In this document: piece by piece, positions 53,901 through 61,066 of the stretch
How the letters are laid out: each line of letters begins with the position of its first letter
Position numbering within the stretch: the first letter of the stretch is position 1
DNA from: Clavibacter phaseoli
GTDB lineage: Bacteria; Actinomycetota; Actinomycetes; Actinomycetales; Microbacteriaceae
Assembly (NCBI RefSeq): GCF_021922925.1
Contig: NZ_CP040786.1
Coordinates: 1,860,001 to 1,924,000 of the forward strand
Direction of reading: 5' to 3'
Length of the DNA stretch: 64,000 nucleotides
Program-made: the position numbers and the translations under genes
Notes under the pieces: generated by a model
Databases searched by the model: none
What the model was told of the DNA's origin: nothing
Seen by the model: only the letters and a program-made list of their open reading frames with translations

Positions 53901-56099
53901 CACGGGGACGTCGGCCGTCGGCACGGTGCCGGCGCTGAGGATCTGATCGCCGTCACGGGGTGCCGTGATGGTCACCTCGGCGGCGGGGGCGCCGACCGTG
54001 AAGGTCACCGTCTCCGTCCCGCGAGCCACGCCGTCGATGGTCTGGGTCGCGGTCGCGGTGTAGGTGCCGACCGGGAGGCCGGGGAACACCACGTCGTAGA
54101 CGCCGTCCACGCCGACCGTCTCGGTCTGCGCCGTCTGGCCGGGGATCGTCACGGTGACCGAGGCGCGCGCGTCAGCCGTGCCCTCCACGGGCACGTCGAC
54201 CGTCGGGTCCGCCGCGGTGGTCAGGAAGAGCTGGTTCGCGGAGGGCGTCGTGATCGTGATGCCGGCGGCCGTCGGGGCGACGGTGAAGGTCACCGAGTCG
54301 GAGCCCGCGGCCTGTCCGCCTATCGTCTGCGTGACGGTGGCGGTGTAGGTGCCGGCCGGGAGGGCCGGCGGCGTGAGCGTGAAGGCGCCACCGGGTCCGA
54401 CCGGGTCCGGCCCGACCGTCTGGCCGCCGACGGTCAGCGTGACCTCGGCGTCGGGATCGGCGGTGCCGGTGACGGGGACGACGACGGTCGTCTGCCCTGC
54501 CGGCAGCTCGATCACCTGGCCGTCGGTCGGCGATGTGATGGTCACCTCGTCGGCGACGGGAGCCGGGACGGCGCGCACGGTCGAGCGGGCCAGGTCGATG
54601 GTCGGCCCGTCTCCGAGGAGCGTCACGCGCAGGGCGGTCACCGAGGAGGATCCCGCGTCGACGCCGTCCGCGTCGACGAAGGCGTCGGGCGTCTGCTCGT
54701 TGACCGTGAGGCGGACCACCTGGTCGACGACCGGGAACGCGGGGGCGAGCGCCGTGATCACGCCCGTGCTGACGCCGGTGAGCGCGGTGCCCACGGCCGG
54801 CAGCAGCGAGGTGTCGGCGTTGGCGCCGAGGAGCCCGGTGACGAGGTCGTCGAACAGCGGCGTGAGCAGCGCGAGGTTCACCGTCGCGTTCAGCGGCGGG
54901 AGGAGCGCGGTGCGGGCGAGGCTGACGGTGGGCGCCGTGCCGGTCGTGCCGCCGAGGAGGCGGTCGAGCGACAGGTTCACGTCCACGCCGAGCGTGCCCG
55001 CGTTCACGTTCGCGTTCAGCACCCGCGTCGTGAGCGGTGCGGTGACCGCCACGTTCACGGTGGTGGAGGCGCGGAGCGCGTCGACCAGGCGGTTCGGCAG
55101 CACGTCCGTGAAGATGTCCGTGATCGCCGAGTCGACGACGCTCGCGAGGAGCGCCGAGGTCAGGACCGAGGTGCCGGCGGCGCGGTCGTTCAGCGCCTGG
55201 ATCCGGTCGAGGTCCACCGTGATGGTGCCGTCCGACACGTCGATGGAGACGGTGCCGTCCTCGCTCGTGAGGGGCTGCGCGAGCGCGGCCTGCACGACGG
55301 CAGCCGTGTTCACGTTCGCCGTCGCGGTCGCCGTGGGGGTCCCGACCTGGAGGGCCGAGGTCAGCACGTTCTCCCCGAGGATGCCCTGGAGGAGCGGCCC
55401 CGTGGCGGCCGAGACGTCCACCGAGCCGGCGATGCCGGGCGCGATGCCGGCCACCGCGGTGGTGAGCCGCGAGCTGATCTGCGCCACGAGCGGGCTGGTG
55501 AGCACGGCCTCGGCCGACGCGATGTCGTAGTCCGAGGTCGGCGTGCCGGTGCCCGTCGAGGTGACGGTGGAGGAGATGGCGCCGAAGCGCAGCGAGAGGT
55601 CGGAGAGGAGGTCGTCCGCGCCGATGGACGCGATGGTCGAGCCGAGGTCGATGACCGTCTGCTGCCCGCCGCCCTGGCCGACCGTGATGGCTCCGCTGTC
55701 CGACACGGCTCCGGCGGCGCCCGTGGCCCCGGTCGGCCCCGCGGACGCGTACTGCTGCAGCACGCCGGCCGCGGCCGCCTGGTCCAGGTCGAGGAGGGAG
55801 CCGAGCGTGACGCCGGCGGAGAGCTGCGCGTTCGCGAGCCCCCCGAGGACGCTCACGTCGAGCGGCGCGTTCTCGACCTGGGTGGTCGTGTCACCCGGTC
55901 CGTACGAGGCGTATGCGCCGTCGAGGGCGATCGCCTGCGGGAGGTTCGTCAAGGTCAGGAAGCGGCCTTCGGCCTCCGCCGTGTCCCCCGTCGCGGCGTT
56001 CGCGGGCGCGGTGCCCCCGAACGCGACGATCGCCGCGGCGAGCCCGAAGGCCGTCGCGGTCGCCAGCCTGCTTCTGCGGCTGGGCATGTGTAGTGCCAT
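50940..56099 (-). CDS. Giant LPXTG-anchored repeat protein, choice-of-anchor G family
   Basis: A 1719-residue cell-wall protein. In order: signal peptide (RLATATAFGLAAAIVAFGG..ANA, about 10-36); a choice-of-anchor G type N-terminal region of about 480 residues (FLTLTNLPQAIALDGAYASYGPGDTTTQ...); six Ig-like repeats of about 90 residues (about 515-1080), each ending 'G.YTATVTQTIGG...S.TVTFTV'; an Asp-rich linker; about 53 copies of the octapeptide GTDATDAA (about 1120-1550); a final folded domain (VVRFTEIVRGSGAMQMVDAVNFIPG); and a Gly-rich stretch, LPVTGG, membrane helix and RGRSRRA. The octapeptide region is strongly acidic and should be an extended stalk or adhesive brush. ATG 56099 has GAGGGGAA 5 nt upstream. 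Role in adhesion is inferred only. Confidence 0.9.
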   Translation of the reverse strand: MALHMPSRRSRLATATAFGLAAAIVAFGGTAPANAATGDTAEAEGRFLTLTNLPQAIALDGAYASYGPGDTTTQVENAPLDVSVLGGLANAQLSAGVTLGSLLDLDQAAAAGVLQQYASAGPTGATGAAGAVSDSGAITVGQGGGQQTVIDLGSTIASIGADDLLSDLSLRFGAISSTVTSTGTGTPTSDYDIASAEAVLTSPLVAQISSRLTTAVAGIAPGIAGSVDVSAATGPLLQGILGENVLTSALQVGTPTATATANVNTAAVVQAALAQPLTSEDGTVSIDVSDGTITVDLDRIQALNDRAAGTSVLTSALLASVVDSAITDIFTDVLPNRLVDALRASTTVNVAVTAPLTTRVLNANVNAGTLGVDVNLSLDRLLGGTTGTAPTVSLARTALLPPLNATVNLALLTPLFDDLVTGLLGANADTSLLPAVGTALTGVSTGVITALAPAFPVVDQVVRLTVNEQTPDAFVDADGVDAGSSSVTALRVTLLGDGPTIDLARSTVRAVPAPVADEVTITSPTDGQVIELPAGQTTVVVPVTGTADPDAEVTLTVGGQTVGPDPVGPGGAFTLTPPALPAGTYTATVTQTIGGQAAGSDSVTFTVAPTAAGITITTPSANQLFLTTAADPTVDVPVEGTADARASVTVTIPGQTAQTETVGVDGVYDVVFPGLPVGTYTATATQTIDGVARGTETVTFTVGAPAAEVTITAPRDGDQILSAGTVPTADVPVTGAADPRASVTVTIPGQDPRTELVGDDGTYDVLFADLPVGDYTATATQTIGGIPSGTATVDFSVVAPAVAPVIDTPTDGQDFVVPVGGTSVPVTVSGSADPRASVLIAVTGQTPVTQVVGDDGRFEATFPGLTAAGYTVTVTQTIGDAPAGSDSADFTVSVAGVDQVVIATPDDGDFFPLPDGDTTTTVPVTGTADPDATVTLTVGGTTTAPVDVDDDGGFELATPALPSGTYTGTVTQTIGGVDVGTDTVTFTVGVPVVIDSPFDFQEFPLNGGTTRDVPISGTADPLGTVTVSIVGLDPITTEVDAEGNYSVTFFGLERGSYEAIATQTIGGAPAGDDTVEFDVGVDGEEGTDSDQTAAIDVDGDGTDVDGGVDADGGTDADAVDADGAADAAGADATDAAGADATDAAGADATDAAGADATDAAGTDATDAAGTDATDAAGTDATDAAGTDATDAAGTDATDAAGTDATDAAGTDATDAAGTDATDAAGTDATDAAGTDATDAAGTDATDAAGTDATDAAGTDATDAAGTDATDAAGTDATDAAGTDATDAAGTDATDAAGTDATDAAGTDATDAAGTDATDAAGTDATDAAGTDATDAAGTDATDAAGTDATDAAGTDATDAAGTDATDAAGTDATDAAGTDATDAAGTDATDAAGTDATDAAGTDATDAAGTDATDAAGTDATDAAGTDATDAAGTDATDAAGTDATDAAGTDATDAAGTDATDAAGTDATDAAGTDATDAAGTDATDAAGTDATDAAGTDATDAAGTDATDAAGTDATDAAGTDATDAAGTDATDAAGTDATDAAGTDAADATDAADATDGSTDGADAPTRAVVRFTEIVRGSGAMQMVDAVNFIPGETLNATVNSTPMPLAPLVADADGRALFTFEVGPDFELGNHSVTVVGSQSGMADEMITQFRVLGSTVPAGQPGAPIGGGNGGYGGGILPVTGGDADGMLLLGGIALLMMLTGAGALHRGRSRRA
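51446..52727 (-). repeat. 24-bp coding tandem repeat array (about 53 units)
   Basis: Period 24 bp, consensus on the plus strand GCAGCATCCGTCGCATCCGT + ACCA, encoding GTDATDAA on the minus strand. Units differ mainly at synonymous sites (GTACCA/GTGCCA/GTTCCG, GCATCC/GCGTCC/GCATCG). Because the period is a multiple of 3, several other frames on both strands are also open through the array. A 192-bp (8-unit) higher-order repeat is visible. Confidence 0.95.
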
Positions 56100-56315
56100 C
56101 TGCGTTCCCCTCGATTGCATGGCCGGCCGCGCTCGTGGACGCGGCCGTGCGTCACCGCGGGGCGGCCCCCACCACTCCCACGGTCGTCTGAGGCTCGCAT
56201 CCGGCCGAGGGGCGGACAACACTGCGGGGCACTGGTCTGCGCGGGCGTGGACCACGCAGTCGCATCAGTGGGCATCCCAGTACCGCTACTGGTCCGGCGG
56301 CGCGGCACGACGACG

Positions 56316-56349
56316 CGAGGCCCGCGATCCGTGGGGATCGCGGGCCTCG
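56316..56349 (-). terminator. Terminator hairpin after ackA
   Basis: Perfect 15-bp stem (CGAGGCCCGCGATCC and complement) with GTGG loop, 27 nt downstream of the ackA stop. The remaining 56100-56315 region is the leader/promoter area of the surface protein; no gene seen. Confidence 0.82.
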
Positions 56350-56375
56350 TGGGCGTGCGGGAGGGGCCGGCCGGT

Positions 56376-57566
56376 TCAGCCCGCGGTGGCCGCCAGCGAC
56401 TGCCGCGCGATCTCGAGCTCCTCGTCGGTGGGGATCACGAGCACCGCGACGGGCGACCCCTCGGGGCTCACGAAGCGCGCCTCGGAGCTGATCAGCTCGT
56501 TGCGGTCGTCGTCGATCCCGATGCCCATGAACTCGAGCCCGGCGAGCGAGCGGCGGCGCACGAGCGGGTTGTTCTCGCCGACGCCGGCGGTGAACACGAC
56601 CGCGTCGACGCCGCCGAGCTGCGCCGCGTACGCGCCCACGTAGTGGCGGATCCGGTGGCGGTAGACCCCGAGCGCGGTCTGCGCGGCCTCGTCGCCGTCG
56701 GCCGCGGCGCGCTGCACGTCGCGCATGTCACCGAGCCCGGTGAGCCCGAGCAGGCCGCTCCTGCGGTTGAGCAGCGTCTCGAGTTCGTCGAGGCCGAGGT
56801 CGGTGTGGCGGGCGAGGTGGAACAGGATCGCGGGGTCGATGTCGCCGGAGCGGGTCCCCATCACGAGGCCCTCGAGCGGGGTGAGGCCCATGGACGTGTC
56901 GATGGAGCGCCCGCCCTGCACCGCGGCGGCCGACGCGCCGTTGCCGAGGTGCAGCACGATGATCCGCGTCTCCTCCAGCGGCTTCCCGAGCAGGCGCGCG
57001 GCGGCCTCCGAGACGAACTTGTGGCTCGTGCCGTGGAAGCCGTAGCGGCGGATGCGGTGCGCGGCCGCGAGCTCCCGGTCGATCGCGTACGTGTACGCCT
57101 CGGCCGGCAGCGTCTGGTGGAACGCGGTGTCGAAGACGGCGACGTGCGGCACGTCGGGGAACGCGGCCTGCGCGGCCTCGATCCCCTGCAGCGCGCCCGG
57201 GTTGTGCAGCGGCGCGAGCGCGGAGAGGTCGTCGATGTCGGCCTTCACCCGGTCGGTGACGACGGTCGGCTCGACGAACACGTCGCCGCCGTGCACGACG
57301 CGGTGGCCGACCGCGACGGGCGGCCCCTCCTCGAGCGACGGGCCGTGCTCGGCGAACGCGTCGAGCATCGCCTGGAAGCCGGCGGTGTGGTCGGCGATGG
57401 GCAGCTCGCGCTCCCACGAGTCGCCGCCCGCCCTGTGCCGGGTGGATCCGGTCGGCTCGCCGATGCGCTCCACGAGCCCGGACGCGAGCACGGACTCCGT
57501 GCCCATCTCGATGAGCTGGTACTTGAACGACGACGATCCGGAGTTGACGACGAGGACGACGGGCAC
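56376..57566 (-). CDS. ackA: Acetate kinase
   Basis: A 396-residue kinase interconverting acetate + ATP and acetyl phosphate. Seen: VLVVNSGSSSFKYQL at the start, VGHRVVHGGD, VFDTAFHQTLP, YGFHGTSHKFV, HLGNGASAAAVQGGRSIDTSMGLTPLEGLVMGTRSGDIDP and VFTAGVGENN. GTG 57566 has AGGAG at 7 nt. It follows pta by 57 nt, the usual pta-ackA operon. Confidence 0.97.
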   Translation of the reverse strand: MPVVLVVNSGSSSFKYQLIEMGTESVLASGLVERIGEPTGSTRHRAGGDSWERELPIADHTAGFQAMLDAFAEHGPSLEEGPPVAVGHRVVHGGDVFVEPTVVTDRVKADIDDLSALAPLHNPGALQGIEAAQAAFPDVPHVAVFDTAFHQTLPAEAYTYAIDRELAAAHRIRRYGFHGTSHKFVSEAAARLLGKPLEETRIIVLHLGNGASAAAVQGGRSIDTSMGLTPLEGLVMGTRSGDIDPAILFHLARHTDLGLDELETLLNRRSGLLGLTGLGDMRDVQRAAADGDEAAQTALGVYRHRIRHYVGAYAAQLGGVDAVVFTAGVGENNPLVRRRSLAGLEFMGIGIDDDRNELISSEARFVSPEGSPVAVLVIPTDEELEIARQSLAATAG

Positions 57567-57623
57567 GGGCGGGCTCCTGACGGGTGCGGCGGGTGGGGAA
57601 GGGACGACGGGACGGGCGGGCGC

Positions 57624-59741
57624 CTAGCCCGCGTCGATCCCCTCGGCCTGGATGGCGGTGATGGCGACGGTGTTGACGATGTCCTGCACGAGCGCGCCGC
57701 GCGAGAGGTCGTTGATGGGCTTGCGGAGCCCCTGCAGCACGGGCCCGATGGCGACCGCGCCGGCCGAGCGCTGCACGGCCTTGTAGGTGTTGTTGCCCGT
57801 GTTGAGGTCCGGGAAGATGAACACCGTCGCGCGGCCGGCGACCTGCGAGTCGGGCATCTTCGTGGCCGCGACCGCCGCGTCCGCCGCCGCGTCGTACTGG
57901 ATGGGGCCCTCGACCGCGAGGTCCGGCCGCAGCTCCCGCACGCGCGCCGTGGCCTGGCGCACCTTCTCCACGTCGGCCCCGGCGCCCGACTCCCCCGTCG
58001 AGTACGACAGCATCGCGATGCGCGGCTCGATGCCGAACTGCGCCGCGGTCTCCGCCGAGGAGATGGCGATGTCGGCGAGCTGGTCGGCCGTGGGATCCGG
58101 GTTCACGGCGCAGTCGCCGTAGACGAGCACGCGGTCGGCGAGCGCCATGAGGAAGACGGACGAGACGACCGAGACGCCGTCCGTGGTCTTGATGATCTCG
58201 AAGCCCGGCCGGATGGTGTGCGCCGTCGTGTGCGCGGCGCCCGAGACCATGCCGTCGGCGAGGCCGAGCTGCACCATCATCGTGCCGAAGTAGGACACGT
58301 CGGTGACGGTCTCGCGCGCGATGTCGAGCACCATCCCCTTGTGGGCCCGCAAGCGCACGTACTCCTCGGCGAAGCGCTCGCGGAGCACCGCGTCGAACGG
58401 GCTGAGCACGGTCGCGCGGCCGATGTCGATGCCGAGGCCGATGGCGCGCGAGCGCACCTCGATCTCCTCGCCGAGGATCGTGACGTCGGCGATGCCGCGG
58501 CTGAGGATCGTGCCGGCGGCGCGCAGCACGCGGTCGTCGGTGCCCTCGGGCAGCACGATGCGCTTGCCGGCCTTCCGCGCGCGCTCGATGAGGCCGAACT
58601 CGAACATGAGCGGCGTGACCACGTCGGAGCGGCTGACGTCGAGGAGCTCCAGCAGCCGGGACGTGTCGACGTGCTGCTCGAACGCGGCGAGCGCGATGTC
58701 CATCTTGCGGGCCGACTCGGGCGAGAGCCGGCCGCGCGTCTGCGTGATGCGCTTCGCGGTCTCGTAGGTGCCGAGCTGGGTGGAGATGATCGGCAGGGTC
58801 TGGTCGAGCCCGGCGATGAGCGTCTCGATGGTGGGCGACAGCGCGAAGCCGCCGTTGAGCACGATGCCCGCGACCGTGGGGAAGGTCTCGGAGGCGTGGG
58901 CCGTCAGGACGCCGAGGAGGACCTCGCTGCGGTCGCCGGGGATCACGACGATGGCGCCCTCGGTGAGGCGCGCGAGGACGTTCTCCATCGACATCGCGGA
59001 GACGACCACGCCGAGCGCCTCGCGGCTGAGGAGCGCCGCGTCGCCCTTGACGAGCGTGCCGTCGACCGCGTCGAGCAGCTCGGCGACGGTGGGGGCGACG
59101 AGAAACGCGTCCTCCGGGATCGCCCAGACGGGCACGTGGGGCGCCTTGGCCTGGAGCGAAGCGGGGACGGCGGCGGGGATCGCGGCCGTGATGGCGTCCA
59201 GCTGCTCGGGGTCGGCGCGGTTCACGACGACGCCGAGGAGGCCCGCGTGGGCGGTGACGAGCTCGGGGACGGCGAGGTCGGCGATCTGGCGCATCTCGTC
59301 GGGGCTGCGGCCGCCGGTCTCGTCGGAGCGGCGGCCCGTGAGCACGAGGAGCACGGGGGCGCCCAGGTTCGCGGCGATGCGCGCGTTGAAGGACAGCTCG
59401 GTCGGGCTGCCGACGTCCGTGTAGTCGCTGCCCACGATGACGACCGCGTCGCACTTCGCCTCGACGGCCTTGTAGCGCTCGACGATGCGCGAGAGCGCGG
59501 CCTCGGGATCCGCGTGCACGTCGTCGTAGGTGACGCCCACGCACTCGTCGTAGTCGAGCTCGACGCCGTCGTGCGACAGCAGCGCCTCGAGCACGTAGTC
59601 GCGCTCGACGATGGACCGGGCGATGGGCCGGAACACGCCCACGCGCTGGATCTGGTGAGTGAGGGTGTCGAGCACGCCCAGCGCGACCGTCGACTTGCCC
59701 GAGTGCCCTTCGGCGGACGTGATGTAGATGCTCCGAGCCAT
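57624..59741 (-). CDS. pta: Phosphate acetyltransferase (long form)
   Basis: A 705-residue enzyme interconverting acetyl-CoA and acetyl phosphate. N-terminal BioD-like P-loop domain (SAEGHSGKST near residue 8-17; about 1-220), a DRTGG-type regulatory domain (about 215-330), and the C-terminal catalytic domain (about 380-705: LPEGTDDRVLRAA, GMVSGAAHTTAHTIRPGFEIIKT, FPDLNTGNNTYKAVQRSAGA). ATG 59741 lies 7 nt after TAGGCT (leaderless); the longer frame adds unlike sequence. First gene of pta-ackA; the SRP RNA lies just upstream. Confidence 0.96.
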   Translation of the reverse strand: MARSIYITSAEGHSGKSTVALGVLDTLTHQIQRVGVFRPIARSIVERDYVLEALLSHDGVELDYDECVGVTYDDVHADPEAALSRIVERYKAVEAKCDAVVIVGSDYTDVGSPTELSFNARIAANLGAPVLLVLTGRRSDETGGRSPDEMRQIADLAVPELVTAHAGLLGVVVNRADPEQLDAITAAIPAAVPASLQAKAPHVPVWAIPEDAFLVAPTVAELLDAVDGTLVKGDAALLSREALGVVVSAMSMENVLARLTEGAIVVIPGDRSEVLLGVLTAHASETFPTVAGIVLNGGFALSPTIETLIAGLDQTLPIISTQLGTYETAKRITQTRGRLSPESARKMDIALAAFEQHVDTSRLLELLDVSRSDVVTPLMFEFGLIERARKAGKRIVLPEGTDDRVLRAAGTILSRGIADVTILGEEIEVRSRAIGLGIDIGRATVLSPFDAVLRERFAEEYVRLRAHKGMVLDIARETVTDVSYFGTMMVQLGLADGMVSGAAHTTAHTIRPGFEIIKTTDGVSVVSSVFLMALADRVLVYGDCAVNPDPTADQLADIAISSAETAAQFGIEPRIAMLSYSTGESGAGADVEKVRQATARVRELRPDLAVEGPIQYDAAADAAVAATKMPDSQVAGRATVFIFPDLNTGNNTYKAVQRSAGAVAIGPVLQGLRKPINDLSRGALVQDIVNTVAITAIQAEGIDAG

Positions 59742-59748
59742 GCCCGCA

Positions 59749-59754
59749 AGCCTA
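59749..59754 (-). promoter_or_regulatory. -10-like hexamer TAGGCT of pta-ackA
   Basis: TAGGCT ends 7 nt before ATG 59741. Confidence 0.5.
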
Positions 59755-59827
59755 TGGGCGTCGCCTGCATGGCGGCCGGATCCCCCCTGGACGGCGCGGG
59801 GCCGGTGGGCCACCCGAGCCGCGCGTT

Positions 59828-59925
59828 AAAAGGAGAAGACCCCTCGCGCACCTGCCAGAGCCCGGCTGCCCTTGCTGCGTCTCCGCCCTGGGGGAGTTCA
59901 CCTGGATGGCACCACGCGAGGAGCC
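59828..59925 (-). ncRNA. ffs: Signal recognition particle RNA, small bacterial type (4.5S)
   Basis: Minus strand folds as one long hairpin: outer arms CCTCGCG/CGCGAGG, inner CCAGGTGAACTCCCC..., and the conserved SRP54(Ffh)-binding domain CAGG-GCG-GAGA-CGC-AGCAAGGG, with AGCA asymmetric loop and a GNRA tetraloop. The 3' arm is followed by TTCTCCTTTT, a T-tract terminator. Ends are approximate (98 nt). A TACACT hexamer at 59933-59938 is the likely -10. It works with Ffh in membrane targeting. Confidence 0.93.
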
Positions 59926-59932
59926 GACACCG

Positions 59933-59938
59933 AGTGTA
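59933..59938 (-). promoter_or_regulatory. -10-like hexamer TACACT of the SRP RNA gene
   Basis: TACACT ends 7 nt before the inferred RNA 5' end at about 59925. Confidence 0.55.
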
Positions 59939-60000
59939 CCCGACGGCGGGAGCCCGGCGGTCGGCCCGGGCCCGCCCAGGAGCCGGTCACGAACCGCGCG

Positions 60001-60006
60001 TACCGT
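60001..60006 (+). promoter_or_regulatory. -10-like hexamer TACCGT of the NAD(P)-binding protein gene
   Basis: TACCGT ends 7 nt before ATG 60014. The spacer GGAGCCC could alternatively serve as a close ribosome binding site. Confidence 0.45.
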
Positions 60007-60013
60007 GGAGCCC

Positions 60014-60667
60014 ATGCGCATAGTCATCGCCGGAGGACACGGCCAGATCGCCCGACAGCTCGAACGACGCCTCGCCGACCAGGGTCACCAGCCCGTCGGC
60101 ATCGTCCGCAACCCGGACCACGCGTCCGACCTCGCCGACGCGGGCGCCGAGGCGCTCGTGCTCGACCTCGAGAAGAGCGACGTGGATCAGGTCGCCGCGG
60201 CGCTCGAGGGCGCCGACGCCGTGGTCTTCGCCGCGGGCGGCGGTCCCGACTCGGGCCCCGAGCGCAAGCTCACCATCGACCGCGACGGCGCCATCCTGCT
60301 GGCCGACGCGGCGGAGAAGGCGGGCGTCAGCCGCTACGTCATGATCTCGGCCATGGCCGTCGACGGCTTCGACCCCGACAGCGACGACACCTACGAGATC
60401 TACCAGCGCGCCAAGTCCGAGGCGGACGCCGACCTGCGCGCCCGGGACATCGACTGGACCATCGTGCGTCCCGGCGGCCTCACCGACGACCCCGGCACCG
60501 GCCGGATCCAGGTGAGCACGTCCACGGGCCGCGGCACCATCCCGCGCGCCGACGTCGCCGAGATCGTGGCGACCGCGCTCATCGACGGCACGGGCGTCCG
60601 CGTCCAGTTCGAGGCGATCTCGGGCGAGGAGCCCGTCGCCGAGGCCATCGCGGGTCTGCGCTACTAG
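60014..60667 (+). CDS. NAD(P)H-binding SDR-like protein (YwnB/YhfK type)
   Basis: A 217-residue atypical short-chain dehydrogenase. N-terminal dinucleotide motif VIAGGHGQIARQL, then DAVVFAAGGGPDSG, RYVMISAMAVDG and WTIVRPGGLTDDPGTG, which fit the NAD(P)-binding DUF/SDR_a5 group. No catalytic Tyr-x-x-x-Lys in the classical place except YQRAKSEAD, which fits YxxxK. Substrate unknown. A strong hairpin follows. Confidence 0.88.
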   Translation: MRIVIAGGHGQIARQLERRLADQGHQPVGIVRNPDHASDLADAGAEALVLDLEKSDVDQVAAALEGADAVVFAAGGGPDSGPERKLTIDRDGAILLADAAEKAGVSRYVMISAMAVDGFDPDSDDTYEIYQRAKSEADADLRARDIDWTIVRPGGLTDDPGTGRIQVSTSTGRGTIPRADVAEIVATALIDGTGVRVQFEAISGEEPVAEAIAGLRY

Positions 60668-60700
60668 CGGCACCCGCACGACGCGCGAGCCGCGCGCATC

Positions 60701-60741
60701 CGGATGACGGTCCCCTCCTCCCCGGAGGGGGCCGTCATCCG
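60701..60741 (+). terminator. Terminator hairpin after the SDR-like gene
   Basis: 18-bp stem with one G-U pair (CGGATGACGG...CCGTCATCCG) and a short loop, 34 nt after the stop. Confidence 0.8.
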
Positions 60742-61066
60742 CTTCCGGGCTGCTGAGGCACCCGGGTCGTGCCGCGGACGACGTGTCGGGCCGACGGCAC
60801 CCGAAGCCGTCGTCCTCCCGTGCATCGCCCGCATGGTGCGCCGGAGCGCACCGTCCGGAGCATCCCCATGCCCGGACATGAAGGACACGCTAGGAGCGTC
60901 CGATCGTGTCCCCCACAGTGCCGACTACTTATTTCCGCGGCGCATCCGATCAGTAAACGTCGATGCGCCTTCTCGGATCCCCGCATTCCGCGCAAGATGG
61001 AGGCACACGGACCGCGCAGCCTCGGGGGATGCGGCGCGGACCACAGCTTTCCGCGACGGGGGTCAC
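60742..61066 (+). other. Intergenic region upstream of the large LuxR-type regulator
   Basis: No gene is seen. Around 60926-60960 there is a less GC-rich patch (CTACTTATTTCC, then CAGTAAACGT) that may hold the promoter of the regulator gene, with a leader of about 100 nt ending in GGGGG before ATG 61067. Confidence 0.4.

Noticed and set aside
51192-56093. A 1633-codon open frame on the plus strand, and other long frames on both strands, across the giant surface protein gene
   Set aside because: They result from GC-rich codon bias and the 24-bp repeat period. The minus-strand frame has the signal peptide, Ig repeats and LPXTG signal; the others have no start signals or domains.
60704-61066. 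Longer frame upstream of the large LuxR-type regulator (to 60704)
   Set aside because: It would begin inside the terminator hairpin of the preceding gene and the added sequence has no domain.
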